64,000 bases of DNA from Limisphaera sp026417315 (GCF_049537125.1 NZ_JBMVQY010000001.1:744001-808000); one strand, 5' to 3'; counted from the first letter of the stretch, positions 17,713 through 27,431 are shown. Numbers and translations: made by a program. The notes: generated by a model from the sequence alone, not told the origin.

Positions 17713-20379
17713 CTACACGATCTCCGGGTGCGCCTTCTCCGGGTCCACGTCCAGATCTTTGATGGCCTGCTCGACCAACGAAGGTTTGACCATGCCCTTC
17801 TTCGCCAGCGCCCACAACGTGGCGATGACGGTGCACTCTGCATCCACCTCGAAGAAACGACGCAGCCGCGGTCGCGTGTCACTGCGACCAAACCCGTCCG
17901 TGCCGAGCGTGGTCAATCCGCCGGGCACCCACGGCGCGATCTGGTCGGGTACCATCTTCATGTTGTCCGAGACCGCGACGAAGGGACCCTGTTCGCGTTC
18001 GAGCAGCTCCACCACGTACGGTTTGCGCGGCGGCTGCGTGGGATGGAGCATGTTCCAGCGCTCGCACCGGAGTGCGTCCGTCCGCAGGGCCTTGTAACTG
18101 GTGGCGCTCCAGACGTCGGCCGACACGCCGTATTTCTCGGCCAGGATTTCCTGGGCCCGCAGCGCGGAGCGGATGAGCGTGCCGCTGCCGAGGATGTGGG
18201 CCCTGAGTTTCAGCCCGTCCGGGCCGGGCTTGTACTTGTAAAGCCCTTTCAGAATGCCCTCTTCCACGCCGGCGGGCATGGGCGGCATGGCCATGTTCTC
18301 GTTGTAGAGCGTGATGAAGTAGAAGATGTCCTCGTTGTTCACGTACATGCGCCGCAGGCCGTCGGCAATGATGATGGCCAGCTCGTAGGCGAAGGCGGGG
18401 TCGTAGGCCAGCAACGTGGGGATGGTGGTCGCCAGCAACAAACTGTGACCGTCCTGGTGCTGCAGGCCTTCGCCGTTGAGCGTGGTGCGGCCGTAAGTGG
18501 CCCCCAGCAAGAAACCGCGGGCCCGGATGTCGCCGGCCAGCCACATGAGGTCGCCCACGCGCTGGAACCCGAACATCGAGTAGTAGATGTAGAACGGGAT
18601 CATGGGCAGGCGGAGCGTGGCATATGAGGTCCCGGCGGCAATGAACGACGACATGGCGCCGGCCTCGGTAATGCCCTCCTCCAGAATCTGGCCGTCTTTC
18701 TTTTCCAGGTAGTAGAGCAGCGATTTCTTGTCCACCGGCTCGTACAACTGGCCCTTGGAAGAGTAAATGCCCACTTCGCGGAACAGCGCGTCCAAACCGA
18801 ACGTCCGCGCCTCGTCCGGGATGATCGGGACGATGCGACGGCCGATCTCCTTGTGCCGGAGCAACAGACTCAGGATGCGCACAAACGCCATGGTGGTGGA
18901 GACCTCGAGATTCCCCGAGCCTTTGAAAAACTCGGCAAAGAACTCCCGCGGGGGCACGGGCAGCGTCTGGGGTACGACGCGGCGCTGGGGCAGGTATCCG
19001 CCCAGGGCCCGGCGCCGCTCGTGGAGGTAGCGCATTTCGGGGCTGTCCTCCGGCGGCTTGTAGAAGGGCATCTCGGCGATCTCTTCGTCGCTGATGGGGA
19101 TGCCGAAACGGGTGCGGAACTCGCGCAGTTCCTTTTCGTTCAGTTTTTTCTGTTGATGGGTGATGTTCCGGCCCTCGCCCGCCTCGCCCAGGCCGTAGCC
19201 CTTGATGGTTTTGGCCAGGATGACCGTGGGCTGGCCCTTGTGCGCGAAAGCAGCGGCGTAGGCGGCGTAAACCTTCACGGGATCGTGACCGCCCCGCATC
19301 AGTTTGCGGATCTGCTCGTCGGTCAGATGATTGACGAGCTCGAGCAGCTCGGGGTAGCGGCCGAAGAAATGTCGGCGGGTGTAACTGCCGGGCTCGACCG
19401 AATACTTCTGGTAATCGCCGTCGACGGCTTCTTCCATCCGTTTCAGCAGGAGCCCGGACTTGTCGGCGGCCAGCAGCGGATCCCAGTCCGACCCCCAGAT
19501 GACCTTGATGACGTTCCAGCCCGCGCCGGAGAAGACGGCTTCCAGTTCCTGGATGATCTTGCCGTTGCCCCGGACCGGGCCGTCGAGGCGTTGCAGGTTG
19601 CAATTGACCACCCAGAGCAGGTTGTCGAGCTGCTCGCGGGCCGCCAGGGAGATCGAACCGAGCGTTTCCGGCTCGTCGGTCTCGCCGTCACCCACAAAGC
19701 ACACCACCTTCGGTTCCTGGCCGGTGAACAGGCCCCGGTCGCGCAAATAGCGGATGAACCGGGCGGTGTAAATCGACACGATGGGCCCCAGCCCCATCGA
19801 GACGGTGGGAAACTGCCAAAAATCCGGCATCAAATAGGGATGCGGATACGACGAGAGCCCCCCGCCCGGGGCCAGTTCCTGACGGAAGTTCCGCAGTTGG
19901 GTCTCGGTCAGGCGACCCTCCAGGAACGCCCGCGCGTAGACGCCCGGTGCGGAATGCCCCTGGAAGAACACCAGGTCGCCCACGAAGTCTTCCGTGGGGC
20001 CGCGCAGGAAGTGATTAAAGGCCACCTCGTACAACGTGGCGCTGGAGGCAAAGCTGGAGATGTGCCCGCCCACGTTGGTGCGCATGTTGGCCTGAACCAC
20101 CATGGCCATGGCGTTCCAGCGCACGATGCTCTTGATGCGTCGCTCCAGTTCGCGATCGCCGGGGTAGGCGGGCTGTTCCTCGGGCGGGATCGTGTTGATG
20201 TAGGGGGTGCTGACCGGGCGGAATCCGCTCTGCCCCGGGGGGATCAACCGCCGGGTCAGACTCTGGAGGAAACGACCGGCCACCTCGGGCCCGTACGGTT
20301 CGAGGGCCTTTTCCACCACGGTGTCGAGCGACTCGTACCATTGCCGCGGGCGGCCCGCCGCCGCCAGCGCACCGGCCAT
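17713..20379 (-). CDS. aceE: pyruvate dehydrogenase E1 component, homodimeric type
   Basis: Homodimeric E1 decarboxylates pyruvate with thiamine diphosphate and passes the acetyl group to the lipoyl domain of E2. The product of about 888 residues matches the Escherichia coli AceE length (887). Recognisable features are the N-terminal WYESLDTVVE segment, the cofactor-binding loop CFVGDGETDEPETLGSISLA, and the substrate-site region (GHISSFASSATLYEVAFNHF). The transketolase-like second half contains TSYATLRLPMIPFYIYYSMFGFQRVGDLMW. The ATG at 20379 gives the family length; a GTG at 20403 would add 8 residues. No E2 or E3 gene is in the window. A lipoate ligase gene is divergent from it, which fits lipoylation of the E2 partner. 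Confidence 0.97.
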   Translation of the reverse strand: MAGALAAAGRPRQWYESLDTVVEKALEPYGPEVAGRFLQSLTRRLIPPGQSGFRPVSTPYINTIPPEEQPAYPGDRELERRIKSIVRWNAMAMVVQANMRTNVGGHISSFASSATLYEVAFNHFLRGPTEDFVGDLVFFQGHSAPGVYARAFLEGRLTETQLRNFRQELAPGGGLSSYPHPYLMPDFWQFPTVSMGLGPIVSIYTARFIRYLRDRGLFTGQEPKVVCFVGDGETDEPETLGSISLAAREQLDNLLWVVNCNLQRLDGPVRGNGKIIQELEAVFSGAGWNVIKVIWGSDWDPLLAADKSGLLLKRMEEAVDGDYQKYSVEPGSYTRRHFFGRYPELLELVNHLTDEQIRKLMRGGHDPVKVYAAYAAAFAHKGQPTVILAKTIKGYGLGEAGEGRNITHQQKKLNEKELREFRTRFGIPISDEEIAEMPFYKPPEDSPEMRYLHERRRALGGYLPQRRVVPQTLPVPPREFFAEFFKGSGNLEVSTTMAFVRILSLLLRHKEIGRRIVPIIPDEARTFGLDALFREVGIYSSKGQLYEPVDKKSLLYYLEKKDGQILEEGITEAGAMSSFIAAGTSYATLRLPMIPFYIYYSMFGFQRVGDLMWLAGDIRARGFLLGATYGRTTLNGEGLQHQDGHSLLLATTIPTLLAYDPAFAYELAIIIADGLRRMYVNNEDIFYFITLYNENMAMPPMPAGVEEGILKGLYKYKPGPDGLKLRAHILGSGTLIRSALRAQEILAEKYGVSADVWSATSYKALRTDALRCERWNMLHPTQPPRKPYVVELLEREQGPFVAVSDNMKMVPDQIAPWVPGGLTTLGTDGFGRSDTRPRLRRFFEVDAECTVIATLWALAKKGMVKPSLVEQAIKDLDVDPEKAHPEIV

Positions 20380-20543
20380 CTGAACTTTGTCTGGCGTTTT
20401 CACGTTGTATGATGCATTCCCTTGCTGCTCCGCGCGCAAATGCCGCGCAGTCCGGCCGTCGCGGCGTCCACGCAGGAGCGGACTGATAGGCAAACCCAAA
20501 TCGGGCGCCTTGTCAGCCCCAAACGTAGCACAGTCCCGGGCCC

Positions 20544-21299
20544 ATGAAACATCTGGATTGGACGCTGCCCACCCCGGAGGCCAACCTAGCCGCCGACGAG
20601 GCGCTGCTGGAGTGGGCCGAGGCCCACGCCGGCACGGAGGCCGACGTCGAGCGGCTGCGGTTCTGGATCCCCGATCGACCCTTCGTCGTCGTGGGCTACG
20701 GGCAACAGCCCGAGCGGGAGGTGAACCTGGAGGCCTGCCGGCGCCTGAACCTGCCCGTGTACAAACGCTGCTCCGGGGGCGGTACCGTGCTGCAGACGCC
20801 CGGCTGTCTCAATTACACCCTGGTGCTGCGGATCCAACCCGGCAGTCCCACCGAATCCATCACGCGCACCAACCAGTTCATCCTCGAACGACACCGCCTG
20901 GCCCTCGCCCGCATGCTCGGATTGGCCGACCACCGAGTCCAATGGCGCGGGCAGACGGACCTGGCTCTGGACAACCGGAAATTCTCCGGCAACGCCCAAC
21001 GACGACGACGTGCTTGTCTGCTCTTTCATGGCACGATCCTGCTCGAACCCGCCCTGGATCTCATGGAGGCCGTGCTGCCCCTGCCCTCCCGCCAACCGGA
21101 CTATCGCCAGAACCGCTCGCACGCAGAATTCCTCACAGCCCTGCCTGCGGTCGCCTCCCGGGTCCGGCAGGCCTTGATTCAGGCCTGGGACGCCGACGCC
21201 CCCGCCTTGCCGCCGCCCGCGGCCCTCGTCGAGCACTTCCTCTACCGCCGGTACCTCCATGGCGACTGGACCATTCTGCCGGCCGCTGATCCCTCCTGA
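20544..21299 (+). CDS. lplA: lipoate--protein ligase family protein
   Basis: A 251-residue member of the biotin/lipoyl ligase superfamily. The lipoyl-AMP site motif RCSGGGTVLQ near residue 77 replaces the usual RRxGGG, and DNRKFSGNAQ near 147 carries the conserved lysine that binds lipoyl-AMP. Members transfer lipoate or octanoate onto E2 or GcvH lysines. It starts 165 bases from aceE in the divergent direction, which suggests a role in pyruvate dehydrogenase lipoylation. The start ATG at 20544 puts the conserved fold at the very N-terminus. Whether it is a ligase (LplA) or octanoyltransferase (LipM-like) cannot be settled by eye. Confidence 0.88.
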   Translation: MKHLDWTLPTPEANLAADEALLEWAEAHAGTEADVERLRFWIPDRPFVVVGYGQQPEREVNLEACRRLNLPVYKRCSGGGTVLQTPGCLNYTLVLRIQPGSPTESITRTNQFILERHRLALARMLGLADHRVQWRGQTDLALDNRKFSGNAQRRRRACLLFHGTILLEPALDLMEAVLPLPSRQPDYRQNRSHAEFLTALPAVASRVRQALIQAWDADAPALPPPAALVEHFLYRRYLHGDWTILPAADPS

Positions 21300-21386
21300 G
21301 GAGGAAACCGGTCGCGCAATCCGCGAACCGTCGCAATCGCGGCTCCCCCAGTTGACTCCGCCGCATTCTGGGAGAAATTGCACCTC

Positions 21387-21935
21387 GTGAGGGTCCACGG
21401 CATTCCAACATTCTGGACGATCGGGCTGCTGACGGTGCTGCTGGGCGCCGAGCCGGCCGGCCTCCTGCATGGCCAGCCGATCACCAACCGCCCGGGTTCT
21501 GCTTCGCCGCCCCGCAAGAAAGCCATGGACTTTCCCATCAAGAAAACCGACGCCGAATGGCGTGCCCAATTGACCCCCGAACAGTATCGCATTCTGCGTC
21601 AGAAAGGGACCGAGCCGGCCTTTTCCGGCGCCTACTGGAATCACAAGGAAAAGGGCGTGTACCGGTGCGCCGGCTGCGGCGCGGTCCTGTTCACCTCCGA
21701 CACCAAGTACGATTCCGGTTGCGGTTGGCCCAGCTATTATGCGCCCGCCAGTCCCGACGCCATCGTGCAACAGCCGGACTACAGTCACGGCATGATTCGC
21801 ACGGAGGTTCTCTGCGCCAAGTGTGGGGGTCATCTGGGGCACGTCTTCCCCGACGGTCCCCGGCCCACCGGGCTGCGTTACTGCATCAACTCGGCCGCCC
21901 TGCGCTTCGAGAAGGCGGTCGACGCAAAGCGTTGA
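21387..21935 (+). CDS. msrB: peptide-methionine (R)-S-oxide reductase, probably secreted
   Basis: MsrB reduces methionine-R-sulfoxide in oxidised proteins. Both zinc pairs are present (YRCAGCGAVLF and VLCAKCGGHLGHVF), with the conserved GCGWPSYY and HGMIRTEV. The catalytic cysteine lies in LRYCINSAAL. The zinc CxxC residues and the catalytic CIN motif are intact. A GTG at 21387 begins a hydrophobic signal-peptide-like stretch (RVHGIPTFWTIGLLTVLLGA), with GGGAG 11 bases upstream; the enzyme is probably exported to the periplasm. A TTG three codons earlier is also possible. It converges with the symporter gene, leaving 7 bases between the stops. Confidence 0.93.
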   Translation: MRVHGIPTFWTIGLLTVLLGAEPAGLLHGQPITNRPGSASPPRKKAMDFPIKKTDAEWRAQLTPEQYRILRQKGTEPAFSGAYWNHKEKGVYRCAGCGAVLFTSDTKYDSGCGWPSYYAPASPDAIVQQPDYSHGMIRTEVLCAKCGGHLGHVFPDGPRPTGLRYCINSAALRFEKAVDAKR

Positions 21936-21942
21936 GCCGGGA

Positions 21943-23478
21943 TTACGACCTGCCGCCTTCGTCCGGCGAAGCAACCGGTTGCTCAGGAGTCGGCCGGGCT
22001 CTCACCCGTCCGGTCACCATGCCCCAAAGCCATCCCACGGCCAGAATCGCCAAGGTACCCGCAACCACGGCGAGGAATTCGTGGAATGGACTCCGCCAGC
22101 TGGCGGGCAAATAACGCGACAGGCTGATCCATGCGATCACCAGCACGCCGGCGCCCACGCCCACCGCGGCTGCGGTGCCTCGAGCCCCACGGGCCAGCAG
22201 TCCCAGCAGAAAAAGCCCCAACATCCCGCCGCTGAACACGCTGGCCAACTGCCACCAGGCGTCCAGGGCACTTTTCACTCGGGTCATGGCCAGCGCCGTC
22301 GCGATGCCTCCCAAGCCATACAGGACGGTGGCACCCCGCAACACCCACATCGATTCCCGTTCACCGGCTTCCGGTCGGAGATACCGCCGATACCCGTCAC
22401 ACAATGTCAGCGTGGCACAGCCATTGATCGAACTCGACAGGGTCGACTGGGCCGCTGCAAACAGCGCCGCCACCACCAAACCCGTGACTCCGGCGGGCAG
22501 CCCAGTGCGCAAGAAATGAGGAAACACGGCGTCCGGCCGCGCCAGCCACGGCGTCGGGTCTCCCCAGAGCTCCGGCTGAACCGTGTAACGGACGAACAGC
22601 GCCGTGCCGATCAGCAAGAACAGCGCAGAGGTCGGCAGATACAGCCAGGCCCCCAACCATACGCTCCGCCGGGCGGCCTGTTCCGAGCACGCCACCGCGT
22701 ATCGTTGGACGTAGTTCTGATCGATCCCAAAGTTCTGCAGGTTGATGAACAGTCCGTACAGCAGCACGACCCAAAACGTCGCTTCCCCCGGCGTGACACC
22801 AAAACTGCCCAGGCTGAACTTGTCGTGTTCCGCCGCCACGCGCACGAGCTGTCCCACGCCGCCGGGCAGTCCGACCACCAGCAAAACCAGGCAGCACAGC
22901 GCCCCGGCCAACAGCACCACGCTTTGGATCACGTCGGCCCACACCACGGCCTCGATCCCGCCCATCCAGGCATAAAACAGCGTCACCAACCCGGTGACCA
23001 GAATCACCGTGGGCACGCTCCAGCCGGTCAACGGCGCCAGGGCAAGGGCCAGCAAATACAGAATCGTCCCCATCCGCGCCAGCTGCGTCAGCACATAACA
23101 AAGGGCGGCGTAAGAGCGGGCCCAGGGTCCGAAGCGGCTCTCCAGGTGATGGTAGGCCGACACCTCCCCGCGTGCGCGAAAAAACGGCACAAACCACCGC
23201 GTGGCGACCCACGCCGCCACGGGCAGGCTCAGACTGAACACAAAGGGATTCCAGTTCTCGGCCACCGCTTTGCCCGGCAGCGCCAGAAAGCTGATGCTGG
23301 AAACGTAGGTGCCGAAGATGGAGAGGCCCACGGCCCATCCGGGCACTCGTCCCCCGGCCCGCATGAACTGATCGCTGGAAGCACTGCGCCGACGGAAGGC
23401 CCAACCCATCCCGACCATTCCAGCCAGGTAAAGCCCCAGGACGCACAGATCCAAGACGGGCAGGCCCGGTTCGTTCAT
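21943..23478 (-). CDS. sodium:solute symporter family protein
   Basis: A 511-residue polytopic membrane protein with about 13 hydrophobic segments, typical of the SSS family that drives sugar, sialic acid, amino acid or vitamin uptake with sodium. Family hallmarks visible are the N-terminal FRRRSASSDQFMRAGGRVPG followed by GLSIFGTYVSSISFLALPG, and the GLFINLQNFGIDQNYVQRYA segment of the middle helices. The ATG at 23478 has a GGGAGG Shine-Dalgarno and overlaps the stop of the upstream DUF3748 gene by 4 bases (ATGA), so translation is coupled. With the neighbouring aldolase it suggests uptake of a sugar acid; the exact substrate is not readable. Confidence 0.93.
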   Translation of the reverse strand: MNEPGLPVLDLCVLGLYLAGMVGMGWAFRRRSASSDQFMRAGGRVPGWAVGLSIFGTYVSSISFLALPGKAVAENWNPFVFSLSLPVAAWVATRWFVPFFRARGEVSAYHHLESRFGPWARSYAALCYVLTQLARMGTILYLLALALAPLTGWSVPTVILVTGLVTLFYAWMGGIEAVVWADVIQSVVLLAGALCCLVLLVVGLPGGVGQLVRVAAEHDKFSLGSFGVTPGEATFWVVLLYGLFINLQNFGIDQNYVQRYAVACSEQAARRSVWLGAWLYLPTSALFLLIGTALFVRYTVQPELWGDPTPWLARPDAVFPHFLRTGLPAGVTGLVVAALFAAAQSTLSSSINGCATLTLCDGYRRYLRPEAGERESMWVLRGATVLYGLGGIATALAMTRVKSALDAWWQLASVFSGGMLGLFLLGLLARGARGTAAAVGVGAGVLVIAWISLSRYLPASWRSPFHEFLAVVAGTLAILAVGWLWGMVTGRVRARPTPEQPVASPDEGGRS

Positions 23479-24797
23479 GCCACCTCCCATTCCACCACGC
23501 AGATTTGGTTGTACCACCGGTCCGATATTCGTTCCGGTCGCACGAAGGCAATGCGCCGACCGTCCGGGGAAAACACGCAGGCCTCCGGCCGCGGTGCGGC
23601 AGGACCGTCCCTTCGGCCGGTCAGCCGGCAGGTTCGGCCCGTCGCCACGTTCGTCACGCACACCGAGCCGTCCATGACGTGCGCCACCCACGAGCCGGTC
23701 GGATGCCAGCTCAACGCGCTGGCAATTGGCCATGGATTGTGCGTCACCTGTCGGGGTGGCCCGCCCCACGGAGAGACCGTCCAAAGCTGGACCACGCCGG
23801 CGTCGTCTTTCATGAGAAAGGCGATCTGGCAGCCGTCGGGGGAACTCTCCAGCCAATGCCGCGGCCCTTGCAGGCCCGGATACCTGCGTTCGGTGGTGAA
23901 GGTGAGCCGGCGCTGGACCGTCCCTTCGGGCGGGCGGGGCAGGCGTCGCTCCGTGCCGGCCAGAGGTCCCGTTCCCGGCCGCGTCACATCTTCCGGCAGG
24001 TCCACAATGAAGACCTCCGACACCCGCCGGCCTCCAGCAGTCAGAACGGTGCCCTGAAACGCCAGCGCGCGGCGTTGCCGGGACCCGTCCGGCCGCACGT
24101 AGCCCCGCACCCCGACCCAGCCTTCTTCGCATGCCCGCACGATGTCGTCGGACCCGGGCCGTGGCAGCCCGGTCGTACGCGTCACCAGCACACTGAAGTG
24201 TGTTCCATCGTGGTTCCGCGGATGCGTTCGCGGCACTCGCACCCCATCCGGGACCGGCACGCTCACTCCCACGTTCCGCTGGTTGACGTCCTGCTCGGGG
24301 GTGGGATTCGGGAACCGGCTGCACGGATGATCCTCGTAAGTAAAGCTGATCCATTCGCCCTGGCCATCCCAGACGTGAAGATGGGTGCCTCCCCGCAGGG
24401 CTCCCGGGGTAAACGGCGGCCCCAGGTCCCGCGCATCCAACGGAAGCGCCCGGCCGGTTTGACTCAGCTCCACGATCCGTCCCTGCCGATGCGCCGGACC
24501 ATACGACCAGTCCGCGGTGGGATGTTCCGGGCCCTCAAGAAACACCACACGGTCCGCAAAGGGATGAAAAGTGGCCACACCACAGTGCGCCCCGTTTCGC
24601 GCCCGAAACAATTCCCGCACCTCGCCGGTCTCCACGTGCACCATCTCGATGGTGAGGCCGTCGAACACGTCTCCGGCGGGATCGCTGCGGGTGTCGTACA
24701 CCAGCCATTGACCGTCCGGTGACCAGACGCGGGTGTGGGTGAGGATGCGCCCCCCGGGTCCGCGAGTGATTGGTCGTTCGAAGCCCCGGACGTTCAT
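23475..24797 (-). CDS. DUF3748 / TolB-like beta-propeller protein
   Basis: A 440-residue protein built from WD/TolB-like blades (VWSPDGQWLVYDTRSDP, FSPDGRRIAFVRPERI, SWHPTGSWVAHVMDGS). The HLHVWDGQGEWISFTYEDH and NQRNVGVSVPV segments are those of the DUF3748 family, to which Escherichia coli YidR belongs. Function unknown; no clear signal peptide, so it is probably cytoplasmic. It is the middle gene of a three-gene operon, overlapping the aldolase gene by 4 bases (24794-24797) and the symporter gene by 4 bases. This position implies a role in handling the same substrate, perhaps as a lactonase-like or binding propeller. Confidence 0.85.
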   Translation of the reverse strand: MNVRGFERPITRGPGGRILTHTRVWSPDGQWLVYDTRSDPAGDVFDGLTIEMVHVETGEVRELFRARNGAHCGVATFHPFADRVVFLEGPEHPTADWSYGPAHRQGRIVELSQTGRALPLDARDLGPPFTPGALRGGTHLHVWDGQGEWISFTYEDHPCSRFPNPTPEQDVNQRNVGVSVPVPDGVRVPRTHPRNHDGTHFSVLVTRTTGLPRPGSDDIVRACEEGWVGVRGYVRPDGSRQRRALAFQGTVLTAGGRRVSEVFIVDLPEDVTRPGTGPLAGTERRLPRPPEGTVQRRLTFTTERRYPGLQGPRHWLESSPDGCQIAFLMKDDAGVVQLWTVSPWGGPPRQVTHNPWPIASALSWHPTGSWVAHVMDGSVCVTNVATGRTCRLTGRRDGPAAPRPEACVFSPDGRRIAFVRPERISDRWYNQICVVEWEVA

Positions 24798-25741
24798 GGT
24801 CTGGACGGCATCGCGCCCGGCTGGGGCTCCAGCAGCCCCAGTTCCTCCAAGATCGCCCGGACCCGGGCGCGTTCCGGCGGGCGAAAACTCTCGAACGGGG
24901 GCGCCATGTCATCCCGACAGACACCGAGCAGCGACAGTGCGCATTTCAAACCTTTCACCACCGCCGATGCGTGTCGCTCCACCCGGTAGATCGCGCCCAA
25001 CCGGAGAATCTTTTGTTGCAGCTCCGCAGCCCGGGTCTCGTCGCCGGCGCGGTGGGCCTCGGTGAGCCCCACGAACCATTGCGGAACGATCTGGGCGCCC
25101 CCGTTGATGCCGCCGTGTCCTCCCCGGCGCAGCGCCTCCCAGAGGCATTCCTCCGGGCCCACCCACACCCGCCAATCGGGCCGGCGCCGAGCCAACTCCA
25201 CGGCGCGCGCGAAGTACTCCATGTCCCCCGAGCTGTCTTTCAATCCCACGACCGGTTCCAACTCCATCAATTGTGCCAGGGTGTCCAGTTCGAATCGGAC
25301 CTTGGTCATCTGCGGCATGTTGTAGAGAATCAGGGGCAGGGGCAGTTGTGCCACCAATTGCCGGATGAAATGGACCAGCTCGGGCTGACCGGCCGGGAAG
25401 TAATACGGAGGGGCGGTCACCAGCGCCCGGGCCCCGGCTTCCGCCGCGAACCGACCCAGCGAAACGGCCTCCGCCATGGCCGTGTCCGTGATGCCCACCC
25501 ACACCGGTAGTCGATCCCGCGCCAGAGCACAGACCCGTTGAATCAGCTCGCGCCGCAGGCGGTAACTCAGGCAGGGTGCCTCGCCAGAGGTGCCGAGAAT
25601 AAACAGGGCGCTCACCCCGCCCGCGATCACCCGCTCCACCAGACGTGCCAATCCCTCGTGGTCCAGGGTCTCCGGCCCCGCCAGTGGCGTGACCAAGGGG
25701 GGAATGATGCCCTCCACCGGTTGCCAAAATGTCCGGCCCAC
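24794..25741 (-). CDS. dihydrodipicolinate synthase / N-acetylneuraminate lyase family protein
   Basis: A class I aldolase of the DapA/NanA superfamily, 315 residues, TIM barrel. The Schiff-base lysine lies in VVGLKDSSGD near residue 168, the catalytic tyrosine in LILYNMP near 138, and FILGTSGEAPCLS replaces the usual GTTGE loop. These enzymes split or form 2-keto acids using pyruvate. Because it is the first gene of an operon with a symporter and a DUF3748 protein rather than lysine genes, a catabolic aldolase (sialic acid- or sugar-acid-like) is more likely than DapA. The frame opens with GTG at 25741; another GTG at 25717 is possible. Confidence 0.9.
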   Translation of the reverse strand: MGRTFWQPVEGIIPPLVTPLAGPETLDHEGLARLVERVIAGGVSALFILGTSGEAPCLSYRLRRELIQRVCALARDRLPVWVGITDTAMAEAVSLGRFAAEAGARALVTAPPYYFPAGQPELVHFIRQLVAQLPLPLILYNMPQMTKVRFELDTLAQLMELEPVVGLKDSSGDMEYFARAVELARRRPDWRVWVGPEECLWEALRRGGHGGINGGAQIVPQWFVGLTEAHRAGDETRAAELQQKILRLGAIYRVERHASAVVKGLKCALSLLGVCRDDMAPPFESFRPPERARVRAILEELGLLEPQPGAMPSRP

Positions 25742-26096
25742 GCCCGGCTAGCTAGCGCAACCCTCCGCTGGCAGCAAGGGCAAAGCCCGCGGAGCGCATC
25801 GGCTCCCTGGCCGGGCCCTGAATGCGGCCGCGGCCTGGCGGAAAAGCCCGTCCTCTCGTCGCAGAGGCGCCCGACCTCGCGTCGAGCGGCGGGAATCCGA
25901 TCCGCCAAAGCCGCGCAGCCCGGGCTCGGTGTTTTCGCTGCCCGTGTCCGGTCCGGGACCAACCTGGTCACACCCGGGGTGGCTCTTCTGGCGCGGGGCC
26001 GGACCACAGGCGGCCTGGAGAGAGGCTACAGGACCGGCCCATCGACGCTGCGCTTTCGCGTTTGCCCCGTTCGCTGCCTCTCCTGATCATGCCGGC
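25742..26096. other. divergent intergenic region
   Basis: About 355 bases between the aldolase operon and purB. It must hold both promoters, but I see no clear -35/-10 pair. A small inverted pattern GCTAGCTAGC occurs at 25747-25756. The purB frame is open back to 25929, but that part looks non-coding. Confidence 0.35.
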
Positions 26097-27431
26097 ATGA
26101 TCGAGCGCTATTCACGGCCCGAAATGCGGGCCATCTGGTCGGAAGAAAACAAGCTGCGGCTCTGGCTGGAGATCGAGCTGCTGACGGCCGAGGCCCTGGT
26201 CCGGGAGGGCATCGTGCCCGCGAGCGATTTCGAACGCATCCGCGCCGGCTGTCGCGCTTGTCAAAAGGACCTCCCCGGGCTGCTGGCGCGGCAGCGCGAG
26301 TTGGAAGAGACGCTCCAGCACGACGTGATCGCCTTTACCACGGCCGTGGCGGAGAAGATCGCTCACCGCGCCAGCCGCTGGCTGCATTACGGTCTGACCT
26401 CCAGTGACGTGCTGGACACGGCCTTTGCGGTGCAGATGGTGCAAAGCGCCGACCTGTTGCTGGCCGACCTGGACGCGCTGCTGCCTGTCATCGCCCGCCG
26501 TGTGCGCGAACACAAAGCCACCCCGTGCATCGGGCGCAGTCACGGCATCCATGCCGAACCCATCACCTTCGGATTCAAACTGGCCGGCATGTACGACGAG
26601 TTCCGTCGGGCACGGCGCCGGCTGGAGTCGGTGCGGGAAGCCGTGGCGGTCGGCAAACTCAGCGGCGCCGTGGGCACCAGCGCGCATCTTCCGCCCCGCG
26701 TGGAAGTCCATGTGTGCCGCAAGCTGGGTCTCCGACCGGCACCCGTGGCGACCCAGGTGGTCCCGCGGGACCTGCATGCCGAGTTTCAGACCGTGTTGGC
26801 CCTGTTGGGGGCCAGCATCGAGCGATGGGCGGTCGAATTCCGGCATTTGCAGCGCACCGAGGTGCTCGAGGCGGAAGAACCCTTCGGCCGCGGCCAGAAA
26901 GGCAGCAGTGCCATGCCCCACAAACGCAATCCCATCACCTGGGAACGACTCACCGGTCTGGCCCGTCTCCTCCGCACCAACGCCATGGCTGCCCTGGAGA
27001 ATGTCGCCCTCTGGCACGAACGCGACATCAGCCACAGCTCGGTCGAGCGGGTCATCTTTCCGGACTCCTGCATGCTCGCGGATTACATGCTCGACCGGCT
27101 GCGCCGTCTCATGGAGGGTCTCCAGGTGTATCCCGAAAACATGCGACGGAATCTGGCGCTTTCGCTGGGGATGTGGCACAGCCAGACCGTGTTGCTGGCC
27201 CTGATTCGCAAGGGCCTGACGCGGGAGGAGGCGTACGCCCTAGTACAGCGCAACGCCATGAAGACGTGGCAGGTCAAACAGGCCGGGCGCGATGACGCGG
27301 ATTTTCTGAAGACGCTGCGCAGCGATCCCGAAGTGGCCCGTCATTTCGAGCCGGGTGAACTGGAGCGGCTCTGCTCCCTGGAGTTTCACTTCCGGCACCT
27401 GCCCCGGCGGTTCCGGGCCTTGAAACTCTGA
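26097..27431 (+). CDS. purB: adenylosuccinate lyase
   Basis: PurB releases fumarate from SAICAR and from adenylosuccinate in purine synthesis. The 444-residue protein carries the superfamily signature GSSAMPHKRNP near residue 269 (catalytic serine loop), the N-terminal RYSRPEMRAIWSEENK, the LQHDVIAFTTAVAE histidine region, and HYGLTSSDVLDTA. The ATG at 26097 begins the conserved MIERYSRPEM. The following gene on the opposite strand is a class I fumarase subunit; the two may be metabolically linked through fumarate, but they are convergent and not co-transcribed. Confidence 0.97.
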   Translation: MIERYSRPEMRAIWSEENKLRLWLEIELLTAEALVREGIVPASDFERIRAGCRACQKDLPGLLARQRELEETLQHDVIAFTTAVAEKIAHRASRWLHYGLTSSDVLDTAFAVQMVQSADLLLADLDALLPVIARRVREHKATPCIGRSHGIHAEPITFGFKLAGMYDEFRRARRRLESVREAVAVGKLSGAVGTSAHLPPRVEVHVCRKLGLRPAPVATQVVPRDLHAEFQTVLALLGASIERWAVEFRHLQRTEVLEAEEPFGRGQKGSSAMPHKRNPITWERLTGLARLLRTNAMAALENVALWHERDISHSSVERVIFPDSCMLADYMLDRLRRLMEGLQVYPENMRRNLALSLGMWHSQTVLLALIRKGLTREEAYALVQRNAMKTWQVKQAGRDDADFLKTLRSDPEVARHFEPGELERLCSLEFHFRHLPRRFRALKL

